Below are positions 8,523 to 16,261 of a DNA stretch of 41,827 nucleotides, piece by piece (the stretch's first letter is position 1; every line of letters starts with the position of its first letter). Both the position numbers and the translations under genes were made by a program. The notes under the pieces were generated by a model. It saw only the letters and a program-made list of their open reading frames with translations. It was not told where the DNA came from and made no database searches. Source of the stretch: Actinomycetes bacterium (GTDB lineage Bacteria > Actinomycetota > Actinomycetes > Actinomycetales > Beutenbergiaceae); assembly GCA_021793935.1 (NCBI GenBank), contig JAJYRV010000001.1, positions 1 through 41,827 of the forward strand, in the 5' to 3' direction.

Positions 8523-9431
8523 CTAACGCCAACGGATGAGGCCCGTCGGGGAGTGCCACGGGCCCCCGCCCTCGAGCCGTTCGGCAACGACCCGCTCCAG
8601 GCGCGTTCGCCGCGGCAGCGCGGCGTAGTCGGTGGGGTTGCGGTCGCCGAAGGTGAAAAATAGCGCGTCCCCGCTCGCCTCCCTGGGCGCGGGCTGCAGC
8701 TCCCAGCGGGCGGCGAACTTCGCGATATTCGATTCCGGTCCGAGCCCCGCAGCAAGAGTGGGATCGAGCAGCCAGGAATCCAAGTGGAATCCCGCGATGT
8801 GAAACGGCGCGAGGTGGCGGGCGGCGAACTCCCGGGCGCGTTCGAAGGAGGCGTCGGTGCCGGTGAGCGGGCCGGTTTGGGGGATGTGCACCGATAACCA
8901 GTACTCGCCCTGGTATCGGATGAGGTTGTACTGCAGCCGGCCGAACCACCAGAGGCTCCCGCCCCAGGCCAGGGTCAGCCACCACTGGCTGAAGAGGCCG
9001 AAGGATCCCGTTGCGAGGCGGTGCACGTGGGTCTGCTGGCCCAGATCCCGAAGCCCGCTGCCCGCCGCCTCCGCGTCGAACCCCTGTGCGCGGCCGAAGT
9101 CGAGGACCTCCGGGGCGCACACTCCGAGGGTGAGCATGGGCAGCAGCCCGGGCGGCTGCCCGGGCCGGTCGGGCAGGAAACCGAAGAATGATTTCTCCGC
9201 CGGTCCGAGCCGGAGCCCGGGGAGGGCCCGCACCTTCGCGCTCGCCTCGGCGACGCGCCGGGCGTCCGCCGCGGATAGGGATCGCCGCCAGCGGGCGAGC
9301 TCCTCGGCGTCTTCGGGCCTGAAACCCAGCCCGGCCCAGATCTCCGGGGCGGCCAGCCGCTCCCGCACGGCCTCGGGGGAGAGGGCGGGAGGGGCCGGCA
9401 CGGGGGCCGGGGGCCAGGTGGGGCCGGTCAC
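8523..9431 (-). CDS. GNAT-like acyltransferase domain protein
   Basis: A 302-residue protein resembling the actinobacterial two-part acyltransferase family (an N-terminal NAT-like domain and a C-terminal GNAT fold). Recognisable pieces are LRYQ-like YNLIRYQGEYWLSVHIP, then TGPLTGTDASFERAREF, and SWLLDPTLAAGLGPESNIAKF, which recur in this family. The acyl-CoA and acceptor substrates are unknown. Its ATG overlaps the gnd stop by 4 nt (ATGA at 9428-9431 read on the minus strand), so it is translationally coupled to 6-phosphogluconate dehydrogenase. It converges with the VKOR gene with only a 12 nt gap. The family assignment is from remembered pattern, not from a search. Confidence 0.62.
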   Translation of the reverse strand: MTGPTWPPAPVPAPPALSPEAVRERLAAPEIWAGLGFRPEDAEELARWRRSLSAADARRVAEASAKVRALPGLRLGPAEKSFFGFLPDRPGQPPGLLPMLTLGVCAPEVLDFGRAQGFDAEAAGSGLRDLGQQTHVHRLATGSFGLFSQWWLTLAWGGSLWWFGRLQYNLIRYQGEYWLSVHIPQTGPLTGTDASFERAREFAARHLAPFHIAGFHLDSWLLDPTLAAGLGPESNIAKFAARWELQPAPREASGDALFFTFGDRNPTDYAALPRRTRLERVVAERLEGGGPWHSPTGLIRWR

Positions 9432-10852
9432 GAGATCTTGGTCTCGCTGCGGTCAGCGCTCCATTCGATGTGGAAGTGCCCCTCGTCGTCCACCCGCTGA
9501 TAGGTGTGGGCGCCGAAGTAATCGCGTAGGCCCTGCAACAGGGCGGCGGGAAGCCGCTGGGCCCGCACGGAATCGTAGTAGGCGAGCGCCGCGGAGAAAC
9601 CCGGCGCGGGAACACCGGCGCGGGCGGCGGTGGCCACGGTCGTGCGCCACCCCTCCTGGGCGCGGTCCAGGCCGCCGCGGATGGAGGGGGCGGTGAGCAG
9701 GGTGGGCAGGTTCGCTCCGGCGTACTCGCTGCGGATCTGTTCGAGCAGGCGGGCGCGGATGATGCAGCCCGCGCGCCAGATCTTCGCCACGTCAGCGATA
9801 TCGATATTCCACTCGTACTCCTCCGAGGCGGTGCGGATCTGGTCCAGGCCTTGGGCGTAGGCGATGACCTTGGCCGAATACAGCGCGTCCCGCACGTGGT
9901 CGACGAAACTCGGGCCGGCCTCGATGGCGGGGTCGGGGCCGGCGAGTGATTCCTGCCCGGCGCTGCGGAGCCGGGGGTGGGAGGAGACCGCCCGGGCGAA
10001 CACGGATTCTGCGATCGTGTTCACCGGTACGCCGAGGTCGAGCCCGCTTTGCACCGTCCACATCCCGGTGCCCTTCTGCGCAGCGGCATCGGCGATGACG
10101 TCGACGAGGGCGGCACTGGTGCGTGGATCGGTCTGGCGCAACACGATCGCGGTGATCTCGATGAGGTAGGACTCGAGTTCCCCCGCGTTCCACTCCTCGA
10201 ACACGTCCGCGATCTCGGGCACGGTCATCCCCGAGGCGCGAAGGAGATCGTAGGCCTCGGCGATGAACTGCATATCGGCGTATTCGATGCCGTTGTGCAC
10301 CATCTTCACGTAGTGGCCCGCGCCGTCGGGACCCATGTACGCGCAGCAGGGCTCACCCTCGTACTTGGCGGCGATGTCCTCGAGGATGGGGCCGAGGGCG
10401 GCGTAGGACTCCGGCGACCCGCCGGGCATGATCGCGGGCCCGTTGAGCGCGCCCTCCTCTCCGCCGGAGATCCCGGCGCCCACGAAGTGCAGCCCCTTCT
10501 CGCGCAGCTCCGCCTCCCGGCGGCGGGTGTCGGTGAACTGGGCGTTACCGCCGTCGACGACGATGTCGCCCTCCTCCAGCAGCGGGGTGAGGGATTCGAT
10601 CGTCGCATCGGTCGGCCCGCCGGCCTGGACCATGAGGATGATCCGGCGTGGGGTGCTCAGGCTGTTGACGAAGTCTTCCATTCGTTCCGCGGGAACGAAG
10701 GTGCCTTCGCTGCCGTGGGCCTCCATCACCTCGTGGGTGCGGGCAGCGGTGCGATTGTAGATCGCGACCCGGTGACCGTGGCGGGCGATATTGCGGGCGA
10801 GATTGCGGCCCATGACGGCCATTCCGATGACACCGATGTCTGCTGTGCTCAC
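9428..10852 (-). CDS. gnd: 6-phosphogluconate dehydrogenase (decarboxylating)
   Basis: A 474-residue oxidative pentose-phosphate enzyme that makes ribulose 5-phosphate, CO2 and NADPH. The Rossmann fingerprint is GVIGMAVMGRNLARNIARHG near the N-terminus, followed by NRT. Substrate-site motifs include VDGGNAQFTDT, GISGGEEGA and KMVHNGIEYADMQ with the catalytic Lys/Asn, and the C-terminal tail AHTYQRVDDEGHFHIEW. The length is normal for the NADP-dependent class. The GTG start at 10852 is preferred because GGAAGGAG sits just upstream on the minus strand; the open frame extends further to 10921 without family similarity. The gene is divergent from the flavin cassette and coupled to the acyltransferase downstream. 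Confidence 0.95.
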   Translation of the reverse strand: MSTADIGVIGMAVMGRNLARNIARHGHRVAIYNRTAARTHEVMEAHGSEGTFVPAERMEDFVNSLSTPRRIILMVQAGGPTDATIESLTPLLEEGDIVVDGGNAQFTDTRRREAELREKGLHFVGAGISGGEEGALNGPAIMPGGSPESYAALGPILEDIAAKYEGEPCCAYMGPDGAGHYVKMVHNGIEYADMQFIAEAYDLLRASGMTVPEIADVFEEWNAGELESYLIEITAIVLRQTDPRTSAALVDVIADAAAQKGTGMWTVQSGLDLGVPVNTIAESVFARAVSSHPRLRSAGQESLAGPDPAIEAGPSFVDHVRDALYSAKVIAYAQGLDQIRTASEEYEWNIDIADVAKIWRAGCIIRARLLEQIRSEYAGANLPTLLTAPSIRGGLDRAQEGWRTTVATAARAGVPAPGFSAALAYYDSVRAQRLPAALLQGLRDYFGAHTYQRVDDEGHFHIEWSADRSETKIS

Positions 10853-11060
10853 TGGGGCTCCTTCCGTGGTGTTGGAGACGAATCTATCGCCGAGGCGCCC
10901 TCCCGAGCGAATCGTGTCCACCAGTTGCCACCCGCCCCGCCCGAGAATTCCGCCGGGGGAGCGCCCGCCCCAGGTGTGACGCGCCCCACCCGGGCGAAGG
11001 AATTAAATTTCAACTACCCGAGTTAGGGTGTATGCAAACGCATATAACTTTGGAGGCGGC
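10853..11060. promoter_or_regulatory. Divergent control region between gnd and the flavin cassette
   Basis: This 208 nt gap becomes AT-rich from about 11001. It contains a perfect inverted repeat TATGC-AAAC-GCATA at 11031-11044 and a shorter one AACT-ACCCG-AGTT at 11012-11024. A promoter can be drawn as TTCAAC (11009-11014), 16 nt, TATGCA (11031-11036), which would put the first palindrome on the -10 box. That is a plausible operator for the MarR regulator encoded in the cassette. The Shine-Dalgarno sequence TGGAGG (11051-11056) serves the gene at 11061. Confidence 0.55.
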
Positions 11061-12200
11061 ATGCAGTTCGGAATCTTCTCCGTAGGAGACGTCACGACCG
11101 ACCCGACGACGGGAACGACCCCGAGCGAGGCCGAGCGGATCCAGGCGATGGTCACGATCGCGTCCCACGCCGAGGCGGTGGGCCTGGACGTGTTCGCCAC
11201 CGGGGAGCACCACAACGAACCGTTCGTGCCGTCGTCGCCCACGACGATGCTCGGCTACATCGCCGCCCAGACGGAGCGGCTCGTGCTCTCGACCGCGACG
11301 ACCCTGATCACCACGAACGACCCGGTCAAGATCGCCGAGGATTTTTCGATGCTGCAACACCTGGCCGGCGGGCGGGTGGATCTCATGCTCGGGCGAGGCA
11401 ACACCGCCCCGGTCTACCCGTGGTTCGGCAAAGACATCCGCCAGGGCATCCCGCTGACGATCGAGAACTACGACCTGCTGCGGCAGCTGTGGGATAACCA
11501 CGTCGTCAACTGGGAGGGCAAGTTCCGCACCCCGTTGCACCACTTCACCTCCACGCCCCGGCCGCTGGAGGGGGTCGCGCCGTTCGTGTGGCACGGCTCC
11601 ATCCGCAGCCCCCAGATCGCCGAACTCGCGGCGATGTACGGGGACGGCTTCTTCGCCAACCACATCTTCTGGCCCAAGGAACACTTCCAGCAGCTCATCT
11701 CCCTCTACCGGCGCCGCTGGGAGCACTACGGGCACGGCCGCGCCGACCAGGCGATCGTCGGGCTCGGCGGGCAGGTGTTCATCCGGAAGAACTCCCAGGA
11801 CGCGATCAACGAATTCCGCCCCTACTTCGATCACGCGCCGGTCTACGGCGGCGGGCCATCCCTGGAGGACTTCATGGACCAGACCCCGCTGACCGTGGGC
11901 TCCCCGCAGGAGATCATCGACCGCACGCTGACCTTCCGCGACCACTTCGGGCATTATCAGCGCCAGCTGTTCCTCATCGACCATGCGGGACTGCCGCTGA
12001 AGACCGTGCTCGAACAGCTCGATGAGATCGGTGAGATCCTGCCCACCCTGCGGGCAGAGTTCGCCAAGGGACGCCCCGACGACATTCCCGATGCACCCAC
12101 CCACGAAAGCATGGTCGCGGCGAAACGGGCCGCGGGGGAGAGCGCCGAAGGGCGGCAGGCGGCGGTGGACACCGTGACGGGGCGTGCCCCGCATGCCTGA
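11061..12200 (+). CDS. Luciferase-like flavin monooxygenase, CE1758-type
   Basis: A 379-residue luciferase-like (LLM) flavin-dependent oxidoreductase. The N-terminus MQFGIFSVGDVTTDPTTG and the motifs FATGEHHNEPF, LSTATTLITTNDPVKIAEDF and GGRVDLMLGRGNTAPVYPWF match the putative FMN-dependent CE1758 family, whose members are usually next to a dedicated FMN reductase. A FMN reductase indeed lies two genes downstream. The substrate is unknown; LLM enzymes oxygenate small organic molecules using reduced flavin. ATG 11061 is chosen for TGGAGG 4 nt upstream; an in-frame ATG at 11028 overlaps the palindromic operator. It overlaps the MarR gene by 8 nt. Confidence 0.85.
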   Translation: MQFGIFSVGDVTTDPTTGTTPSEAERIQAMVTIASHAEAVGLDVFATGEHHNEPFVPSSPTTMLGYIAAQTERLVLSTATTLITTNDPVKIAEDFSMLQHLAGGRVDLMLGRGNTAPVYPWFGKDIRQGIPLTIENYDLLRQLWDNHVVNWEGKFRTPLHHFTSTPRPLEGVAPFVWHGSIRSPQIAELAAMYGDGFFANHIFWPKEHFQQLISLYRRRWEHYGHGRADQAIVGLGGQVFIRKNSQDAINEFRPYFDHAPVYGGGPSLEDFMDQTPLTVGSPQEIIDRTLTFRDHFGHYQRQLFLIDHAGLPLKTVLEQLDEIGEILPTLRAEFAKGRPDDIPDAPTHESMVAAKRAAGESAEGRQAAVDTVTGRAPHA

Positions 12201-12624
12201 CCGGATCCGCCGCGCGGCACAGACCTGGGAGGCGCTCCTGCGCACCCAATCCCACCTCATGCGCCGGTTCGAAGACGCGGGGGATTTCGCGCCCCTCAGC
12301 GCGCGGGAATACGACGTGTTGTTCAACCTCGCCGAGCGCGGCGGGGTGCTCGCGATGCGCGAACTCGTCGCCCACGCGCTGCTGAGCCAGCCCTCGATGT
12401 CGCGCATGGTCGACCGGCTCGCCGCGAAAGGGCTCGTCGAACGCCGCCCCCACCCCGGCGACGGGCGGGCGGTCGACGTCGCCCTGACCGCGGCGGGCGC
12501 GCGCATGCAACAGACCCTCGGGCGCCGGCACGTGCGTACAATCGCTAAGGAACTAGCGCCGCTGACCGACGCCGAACTCGACGAGCTCACTGACCTGTGC
12601 AGAAAGCTCCGAAGGACCAACTGA
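12193..12624 (+). CDS. MarR-family transcriptional regulator
   Basis: A 143-residue winged-helix regulator. The recognition helix and wing are clear: MRELVAHALLSQPSMSRMVDRLAAKGLVERRPHPGDGRAVDVALTAAG (quoted in part: LSQPSMSRMVDRL; wing DGRAVDV). MarR proteins usually repress their own operon and respond to phenolic or oxidant ligands. This one lies between the LLM oxygenase and its FMN reductase, overlapping the former by 8 nt and the latter by 1 nt, so it probably controls the cassette from the inverted repeat at 11031-11044. The start is ATG 12193; GTG 12184 is possible, and neither has a strong ribosome-binding site. Confidence 0.87.
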   Translation: MPDRIRRAAQTWEALLRTQSHLMRRFEDAGDFAPLSAREYDVLFNLAERGGVLAMRELVAHALLSQPSMSRMVDRLAAKGLVERRPHPGDGRAVDVALTAAGARMQQTLGRRHVRTIAKELAPLTDAELDELTDLCRKLRRTN

Positions 12625-13169
12625 TGAAGATTACCGCTTTCGTAGGGGGATTCGGATTCCCCTCCTCAACCACCGAACTCACCCGGCTCCTCGCCCGGCA
12701 TCTCGCCGAACGCACGGGCGCGGAGGTGCAGTTCGTCGAACTACGCGAGGTCGCCAGCCACCTCGCGGACGCCACGACCCTCGGGTTCCCGGCACCCGCG
12801 CTCGCCGAGGCGCTCGAGGCCGTCGAGAGCGCCGACCTCCTCATCGCGACCTCCGCGACGTTCCGCGGCTCGTATGCGGGGCTGTTCAAGGCGTTCTTCG
12901 ACCTCGTCGATCCCGTAGCGATGCACGGCAAACCCGTCGTGCTCGGCGCCACCGGCGGCAGCGTGCGCCACCAGCTCGTCATCGACCACGCGCTGCGCCC
13001 CTTGTTCACCTATTTCGGCTCCCTCATCGTGCCCACTGCCGTCTACGCGAGCCCGGAGGACTGGCAGCCCGGCGGGTTCCCCAGCGACGAACTCGAGCGC
13101 CGCGCGGGGCGCATCGCCGATCAGGCGCGCGCGCTCTTGCAGGGCAAGCTCGCAGAAGCGGTGCGCTAG
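12624..13169 (+). CDS. NADPH-dependent FMN reductase, CE1759-type partner of the LLM oxygenase
   Basis: A 181-residue flavodoxin-like FMN reductase. The phosphate-binding loop GGFGFPSSTTEL, the segment ATSATFRGSYAGLFKAFFDLV and the loop GATGGSVRHQL are characteristic of the NADPH-dependent FMN reductases paired with LLM enzymes (CE1759 family). It should supply reduced FMN to the oxygenase at 11061. ATG 12624 shares one base with the MarR stop (TGATG) and has GAAGGA 7 nt upstream, so coupling is likely. The stop codon TAG at 13167 is part of the -10 hexamer of the leuS leader promoter. Confidence 0.86.
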   Translation: MKITAFVGGFGFPSSTTELTRLLARHLAERTGAEVQFVELREVASHLADATTLGFPAPALAEALEAVESADLLIATSATFRGSYAGLFKAFFDLVDPVAMHGKPVVLGATGGSVRHQLVIDHALRPLFTYFGSLIVPTAVYASPEDWQPGGFPSDELERRAGRIADQARALLQGKLAEAVR

Positions 13170-13179
13170 AATGACCGCC
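13167..13179 (+). promoter_or_regulatory. Leaderless promoter for the leuS leader peptide
   Basis: A near-consensus -10 hexamer TAGAAT (13167-13172) overlaps the stop codon of the FMN reductase. It is followed by 7 nt and ATG 13180, so the transcript should begin at the leader peptide start codon. No convincing -35 was found. Confidence 0.6.
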
Positions 13180-13206
13180 ATGGCACCGTCGGATCTGCTT
13201 AGTTAG
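13180..13206 (+). CDS. leuS leader peptide (MAPSDLLS)
   Basis: An eight-codon ORF, MAPSDLLS and TAG, starts 7 nt after a TAGAAT -10 box. It holds two consecutive leucine codons, CTG and CTT, just before its end. CTT is uncommon in this GC-rich genome, so it would slow translation when charged Leu-tRNA is scarce. It is followed immediately by two strong hairpins (13207-13279) and then leuS. The arrangement is what ribosome-mediated leucine control of leucyl-tRNA synthetase would look like. It is too short to show conservation alone, so this is an inference from position, codon content and context. Confidence 0.55.
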   Translation: MAPSDLLS

Positions 13207-13251
13207 CCGCGCTGGTCAGCAGGCGGGCGCACTCGCGCCGCACCAGTGCGG
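13207..13251 (+). promoter_or_regulatory. leuS leader hairpin A
   Basis: CCGCGCTGGT (13207-13216) pairs with ACCAGTGCGG (13242-13251) over 10 bp with one G-U pair. Inside it a second stem GGCGC (13226-13230) / GCGCC (13235-13239) closes an ACTC loop and extends by two more pairs past a bulge. The outer stem starts right after the leader stop codon, so a ribosome at the stop or at the Leu codons would block its left arm. Confidence 0.55.
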
Positions 13252-13252
13252 A

Positions 13253-13287
13253 CGACCTCTCACGTATGTTGAGGGGTCGTTGTTGTG
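13253..13287 (+). terminator. leuS leader hairpin B, possible attenuator
   Basis: CGACCTCTCA (13253-13262) pairs with TGAGGGGTCG (13270-13279) over 10 bp with one G-U pair and a 7 nt loop. It is followed by TTGTTGTG, a weak U-rich tail. It lies 38 nt before the leuS start, after the leader peptide, so premature termination or pausing here is plausible. The U tract is poor by Escherichia coli standards. Confidence 0.45.
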
Positions 13288-13317
13288 AGACCGAACAAAA
13301 CCTCAAGGAATTAAAAC

Positions 13318-16179
13318 ATGTCGACCCCTGCAGCACCGCCGTACCGATACACCGCCGAACTCGCCCAAACCATCGAGCTCGGCTGGCAACAGCGGTGGGA
13401 CGAAGAGAGAACTTTCCACACCGACGACCCCGCCCCGGGGGACACCCGCGAAAAGTTCTACCTCCTCGACATGTTCCCCTACCCCTCGGGTAAGGGGCTG
13501 CACGTGGGCCACCCCCTGGGCTACATCGCCACCGACGTCATCGGCCGGTTCAAGCGGATGACCGGCCACAAGGTGCTGCACGCGCTCGCCTACGACGCCT
13601 TCGGCCTGCCCGCCGAGCAGTACGCGCTGCAAACGAACCAGCACCCGCGGATCACGACGGACGAGAACATCGCGATCATGCGCACCCAACTGCACCGGCT
13701 CGGCCTCGCCCACGACCCGGAGCGTTCGTTCGCCACCACCGACGACGACTACGTCAAGTGGACCCAATGGATCTTCCTGCAGATCTTTAACTCCTGGTTC
13801 GACCCGGACGCCACCGCCCCCGACGGCTCTGCGGGCGCCGCCCGGCCGATCGCCACCCTGATCGACCAATTCGAGGAGGGCACCCGGGACCTGCCCGGCG
13901 CCTTCGCGGGCCGGGCCTGGGCGGACCTCACCGGCGCCGAGCGGGAAGAGGCGCTGGGCGAGTACCGCCTCGCCTACGTCGCCGACGTGCCCGTGAACTG
14001 GTGCCCCGGCCTCGGCACGGTGCTCGCGAACGAGGAAGTCACCGCCGAGGGCCGCTCCGAACGCGGCAACTTCCCGGTCTTCCAACGCAACCTGCGCCAG
14101 TGGATGATGCGGATCACCGCCTACGCCGACCGGCTCATCGCCGATCTCGACCGCCTCGATTGGCCCGAGAAGGTCAAGCTCATGCAGCGCAACTGGGTGG
14201 GACGCTCGACCGGCGCCAACGTCACCTTCACCCTCAACGGACCGGCCGCCGATGCCAGCGTCGAGGTGTTCACCACCCGCCCCGACACCCTGTTCGGCGC
14301 GACGTTCATGGTGTTCGCCCCCGAACACCCCGCCCTGGACCCGCTCATCCCCCCGCAGTGGCCCACGGGCACGAAGGACGCCTGGACCGGCGGGCATGCG
14401 ACCCCGGGGGAGGCGGTCGCGGCCTACCGCCGCGCGGCCGCGGAACGCACCGAGGCCGAGCGGACCGACGAGGCCCGCAAGAAGACCGGGGTGTTCACCG
14501 GGGTGTACGCGACGAACCCGGTGAACGGCGCAGCCATCCCGGTGTTCATCGCCGACTACGTGCTCATGGGGTACGGCACCGGGGCGATCATGGCCGTGCC
14601 CGCCCAAGACGACCGCGACTGGGAATTCGCCGAAGCATTCGATATCGACATCGTGCGCACCGTCGCCGTGCCGGAGGGGCACGAGGGCCCGTGGCTCGGC
14701 GACGGCGAGGTGATCAACTCCGCGAACGAGGAGATCTCCCTCAACGGTCTCGACGTCGAGGCGGCCAAGGCGAGAATCATCGACTGGCTGGAAGGCAAGG
14801 GGCTGGGCAAGCCGACCGTCACCTACCGGCTGCGGGACTGGCTGTTCTCCCGGCAACGCTACTGGGGGGAACCGTTCCCGGTCGTCTACGACGAGGACGG
14901 GCGGATCTACTCCCTGCCCCAGGAGCTGCTGCCCATCACCCTGCCGGAGATGGACGACTTCACCCCCCGCACCTACGCCGATGACGACGTCACGAGTGAA
15001 CCCGAGACCCCGCTGTCCCGGGCGGAGGAATGGGTGAACGTCGAACTCGACCTCGGCGACGGCGTCAAAACCTACCGGCGGGACACGAACACGATGCCCA
15101 ACTGGGCCGGATCCTGCTGGTACGAACTGCGCTACCTCGACCCGGACAACGAGGCCGCATTCGTCGATCCCAATCTCGAAGAGTACTGGATGGGCCCGCG
15201 CGAAGCCGGGGCGACGGGGGGAGCGGACCTGTACGTCGGCGGGGTGGAGCACGCGGTGCTGCACCTGCTGTACGCCCGGTTCTGGCACAAGGTGCTGTTC
15301 GACCTCGGCCACCTCACGTCCGTGGAACCGTTCGCGAAGCTGTTCAACCAGGGCTACATCCAGGCGTACGCCTTCACCGACGAGCGGGGCGTGTACGTGC
15401 CCGCCGAAGAGGTGGAAGAACACACCGACGAGCACGGCAACTCCGAGTTCACCTGGGGCGGCACCCGGGTATTCCGCGAATACGGCAAGATGGGCAAATC
15501 GCTCAACAACATGGTCACCCCGGACCAGATGTACGCCGAGTACGGCGCGGACACCTTCCGCCTGTACGAGATGAGCATGGGTCCCCTCGACCAATCCCGC
15601 GCGTGGGAGACCCGCGCCGTGGTCGGTGCCCAGCGGTTCCTGCAACGGTTGTGGCGAAACATCGTCTCGGAGGAGACCGGGGAACTCACCGTCACCGACC
15701 GGCCGATGGAGGAGGAGACCGCCCGCCTGCTGCACCGCACGATCGCGGAGGTGCGCACGGAGCTCGAAGAGATGCGCCCGAACACGGCGATCGCCCGGCT
15801 CACGGTGCTCAACAACCACCTCACCGGGCTCGCGCAGGTGCCGCGGGAGGCGGCAGAGGCGCTCGTCATCATGGTCGCCCCGTTCACCCCGCACATCGCC
15901 GAGGAGCTCTGGCAGCGGCTCGGACACGAGGAGACGATCACCTACGAACAGTTCCCGCAGGCCGATCCGGCGCTGTTAGTGGAGGAGACCGTCACCTGCG
16001 TCGTGCAGATCAACGGCAAGGTCCGCGACCGGCTCGAGGTCTCCCCCTCGATCTCCGCCGCCGATCTCGAGGCCGCCGCCCTCGAGGCCCCCGGGGTGCT
16101 GCGGGCCCTTCGCGGAGCGGACGTGCGCCGGGTGATCGTGCGCGAGCCCAAACTCGTCAACATCGTGCCCGCGAAGTAA
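13318..16179 (+). CDS. leuS: Leucyl-tRNA synthetase
   Basis: A 953-residue class I synthetase that charges tRNA-Leu with leucine. The HIGH-type motif is HVGH (residues 62-65) in FPYPSGKGLHVGHPLGY, and the KMSKS loop reads KMGKS (724-728), a usual LeuRS variant. The connective peptide editing domain shows TTRPDTLFGATFMV and MAVPAQDDRDWEF. The extra insert near residues 160-175 fits the actinobacterial form, and the length is normal. ATG 13318 has AAGGA about 8 nt upstream. It is preceded by a leader peptide with two Leu codons and two hairpins, suggesting leucine-responsive expression, and is followed by comEA. Confidence 0.97.
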   Translation: MSTPAAPPYRYTAELAQTIELGWQQRWDEERTFHTDDPAPGDTREKFYLLDMFPYPSGKGLHVGHPLGYIATDVIGRFKRMTGHKVLHALAYDAFGLPAEQYALQTNQHPRITTDENIAIMRTQLHRLGLAHDPERSFATTDDDYVKWTQWIFLQIFNSWFDPDATAPDGSAGAARPIATLIDQFEEGTRDLPGAFAGRAWADLTGAEREEALGEYRLAYVADVPVNWCPGLGTVLANEEVTAEGRSERGNFPVFQRNLRQWMMRITAYADRLIADLDRLDWPEKVKLMQRNWVGRSTGANVTFTLNGPAADASVEVFTTRPDTLFGATFMVFAPEHPALDPLIPPQWPTGTKDAWTGGHATPGEAVAAYRRAAAERTEAERTDEARKKTGVFTGVYATNPVNGAAIPVFIADYVLMGYGTGAIMAVPAQDDRDWEFAEAFDIDIVRTVAVPEGHEGPWLGDGEVINSANEEISLNGLDVEAAKARIIDWLEGKGLGKPTVTYRLRDWLFSRQRYWGEPFPVVYDEDGRIYSLPQELLPITLPEMDDFTPRTYADDDVTSEPETPLSRAEEWVNVELDLGDGVKTYRRDTNTMPNWAGSCWYELRYLDPDNEAAFVDPNLEEYWMGPREAGATGGADLYVGGVEHAVLHLLYARFWHKVLFDLGHLTSVEPFAKLFNQGYIQAYAFTDERGVYVPAEEVEEHTDEHGNSEFTWGGTRVFREYGKMGKSLNNMVTPDQMYAEYGADTFRLYEMSMGPLDQSRAWETRAVVGAQRFLQRLWRNIVSEETGELTVTDRPMEEETARLLHRTIAEVRTELEEMRPNTAIARLTVLNNHLTGLAQVPREAAEALVIMVAPFTPHIAEELWQRLGHEETITYEQFPQADPALLVEETVTCVVQINGKVRDRLEVSPSISAADLEAAALEAPGVLRALRGADVRRVIVREPKLVNIVPAK

Positions 16180-16248
16180 CGACTATCCCCACCCGCCCGG
16201 CCGTCCACAGGGCCGACCGGGCCGCGGGGCGGGCACGCGCCGGGCCCG

Positions 16249-16261
16249 TATCGTCCGGCGT
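16249..16261 (+). promoter_or_regulatory. Leaderless promoter for comEA
   Basis: TATCGT (16249-16254) is followed by 7 nt and GTG 16262, the same geometry as other leaderless starts here. The preceding 16180-16248 is very GC-rich, with a small CGGCC/GGCCG stem at 16198-16215 that could end leuS transcripts weakly. Confidence 0.45.

Noticed and set aside
13180..13317. T-box riboswitch upstream of leuS
   Set aside because: No AGGGTGGNACCGCG-like antiterminator core is present; the leader peptide with Leu codons explains the region better.
13303..15927. 874-codon minus-strand open frame opposite leuS
   Set aside because: An antisense artefact of GC-rich coding DNA; the plus strand is unambiguous leucyl-tRNA synthetase.
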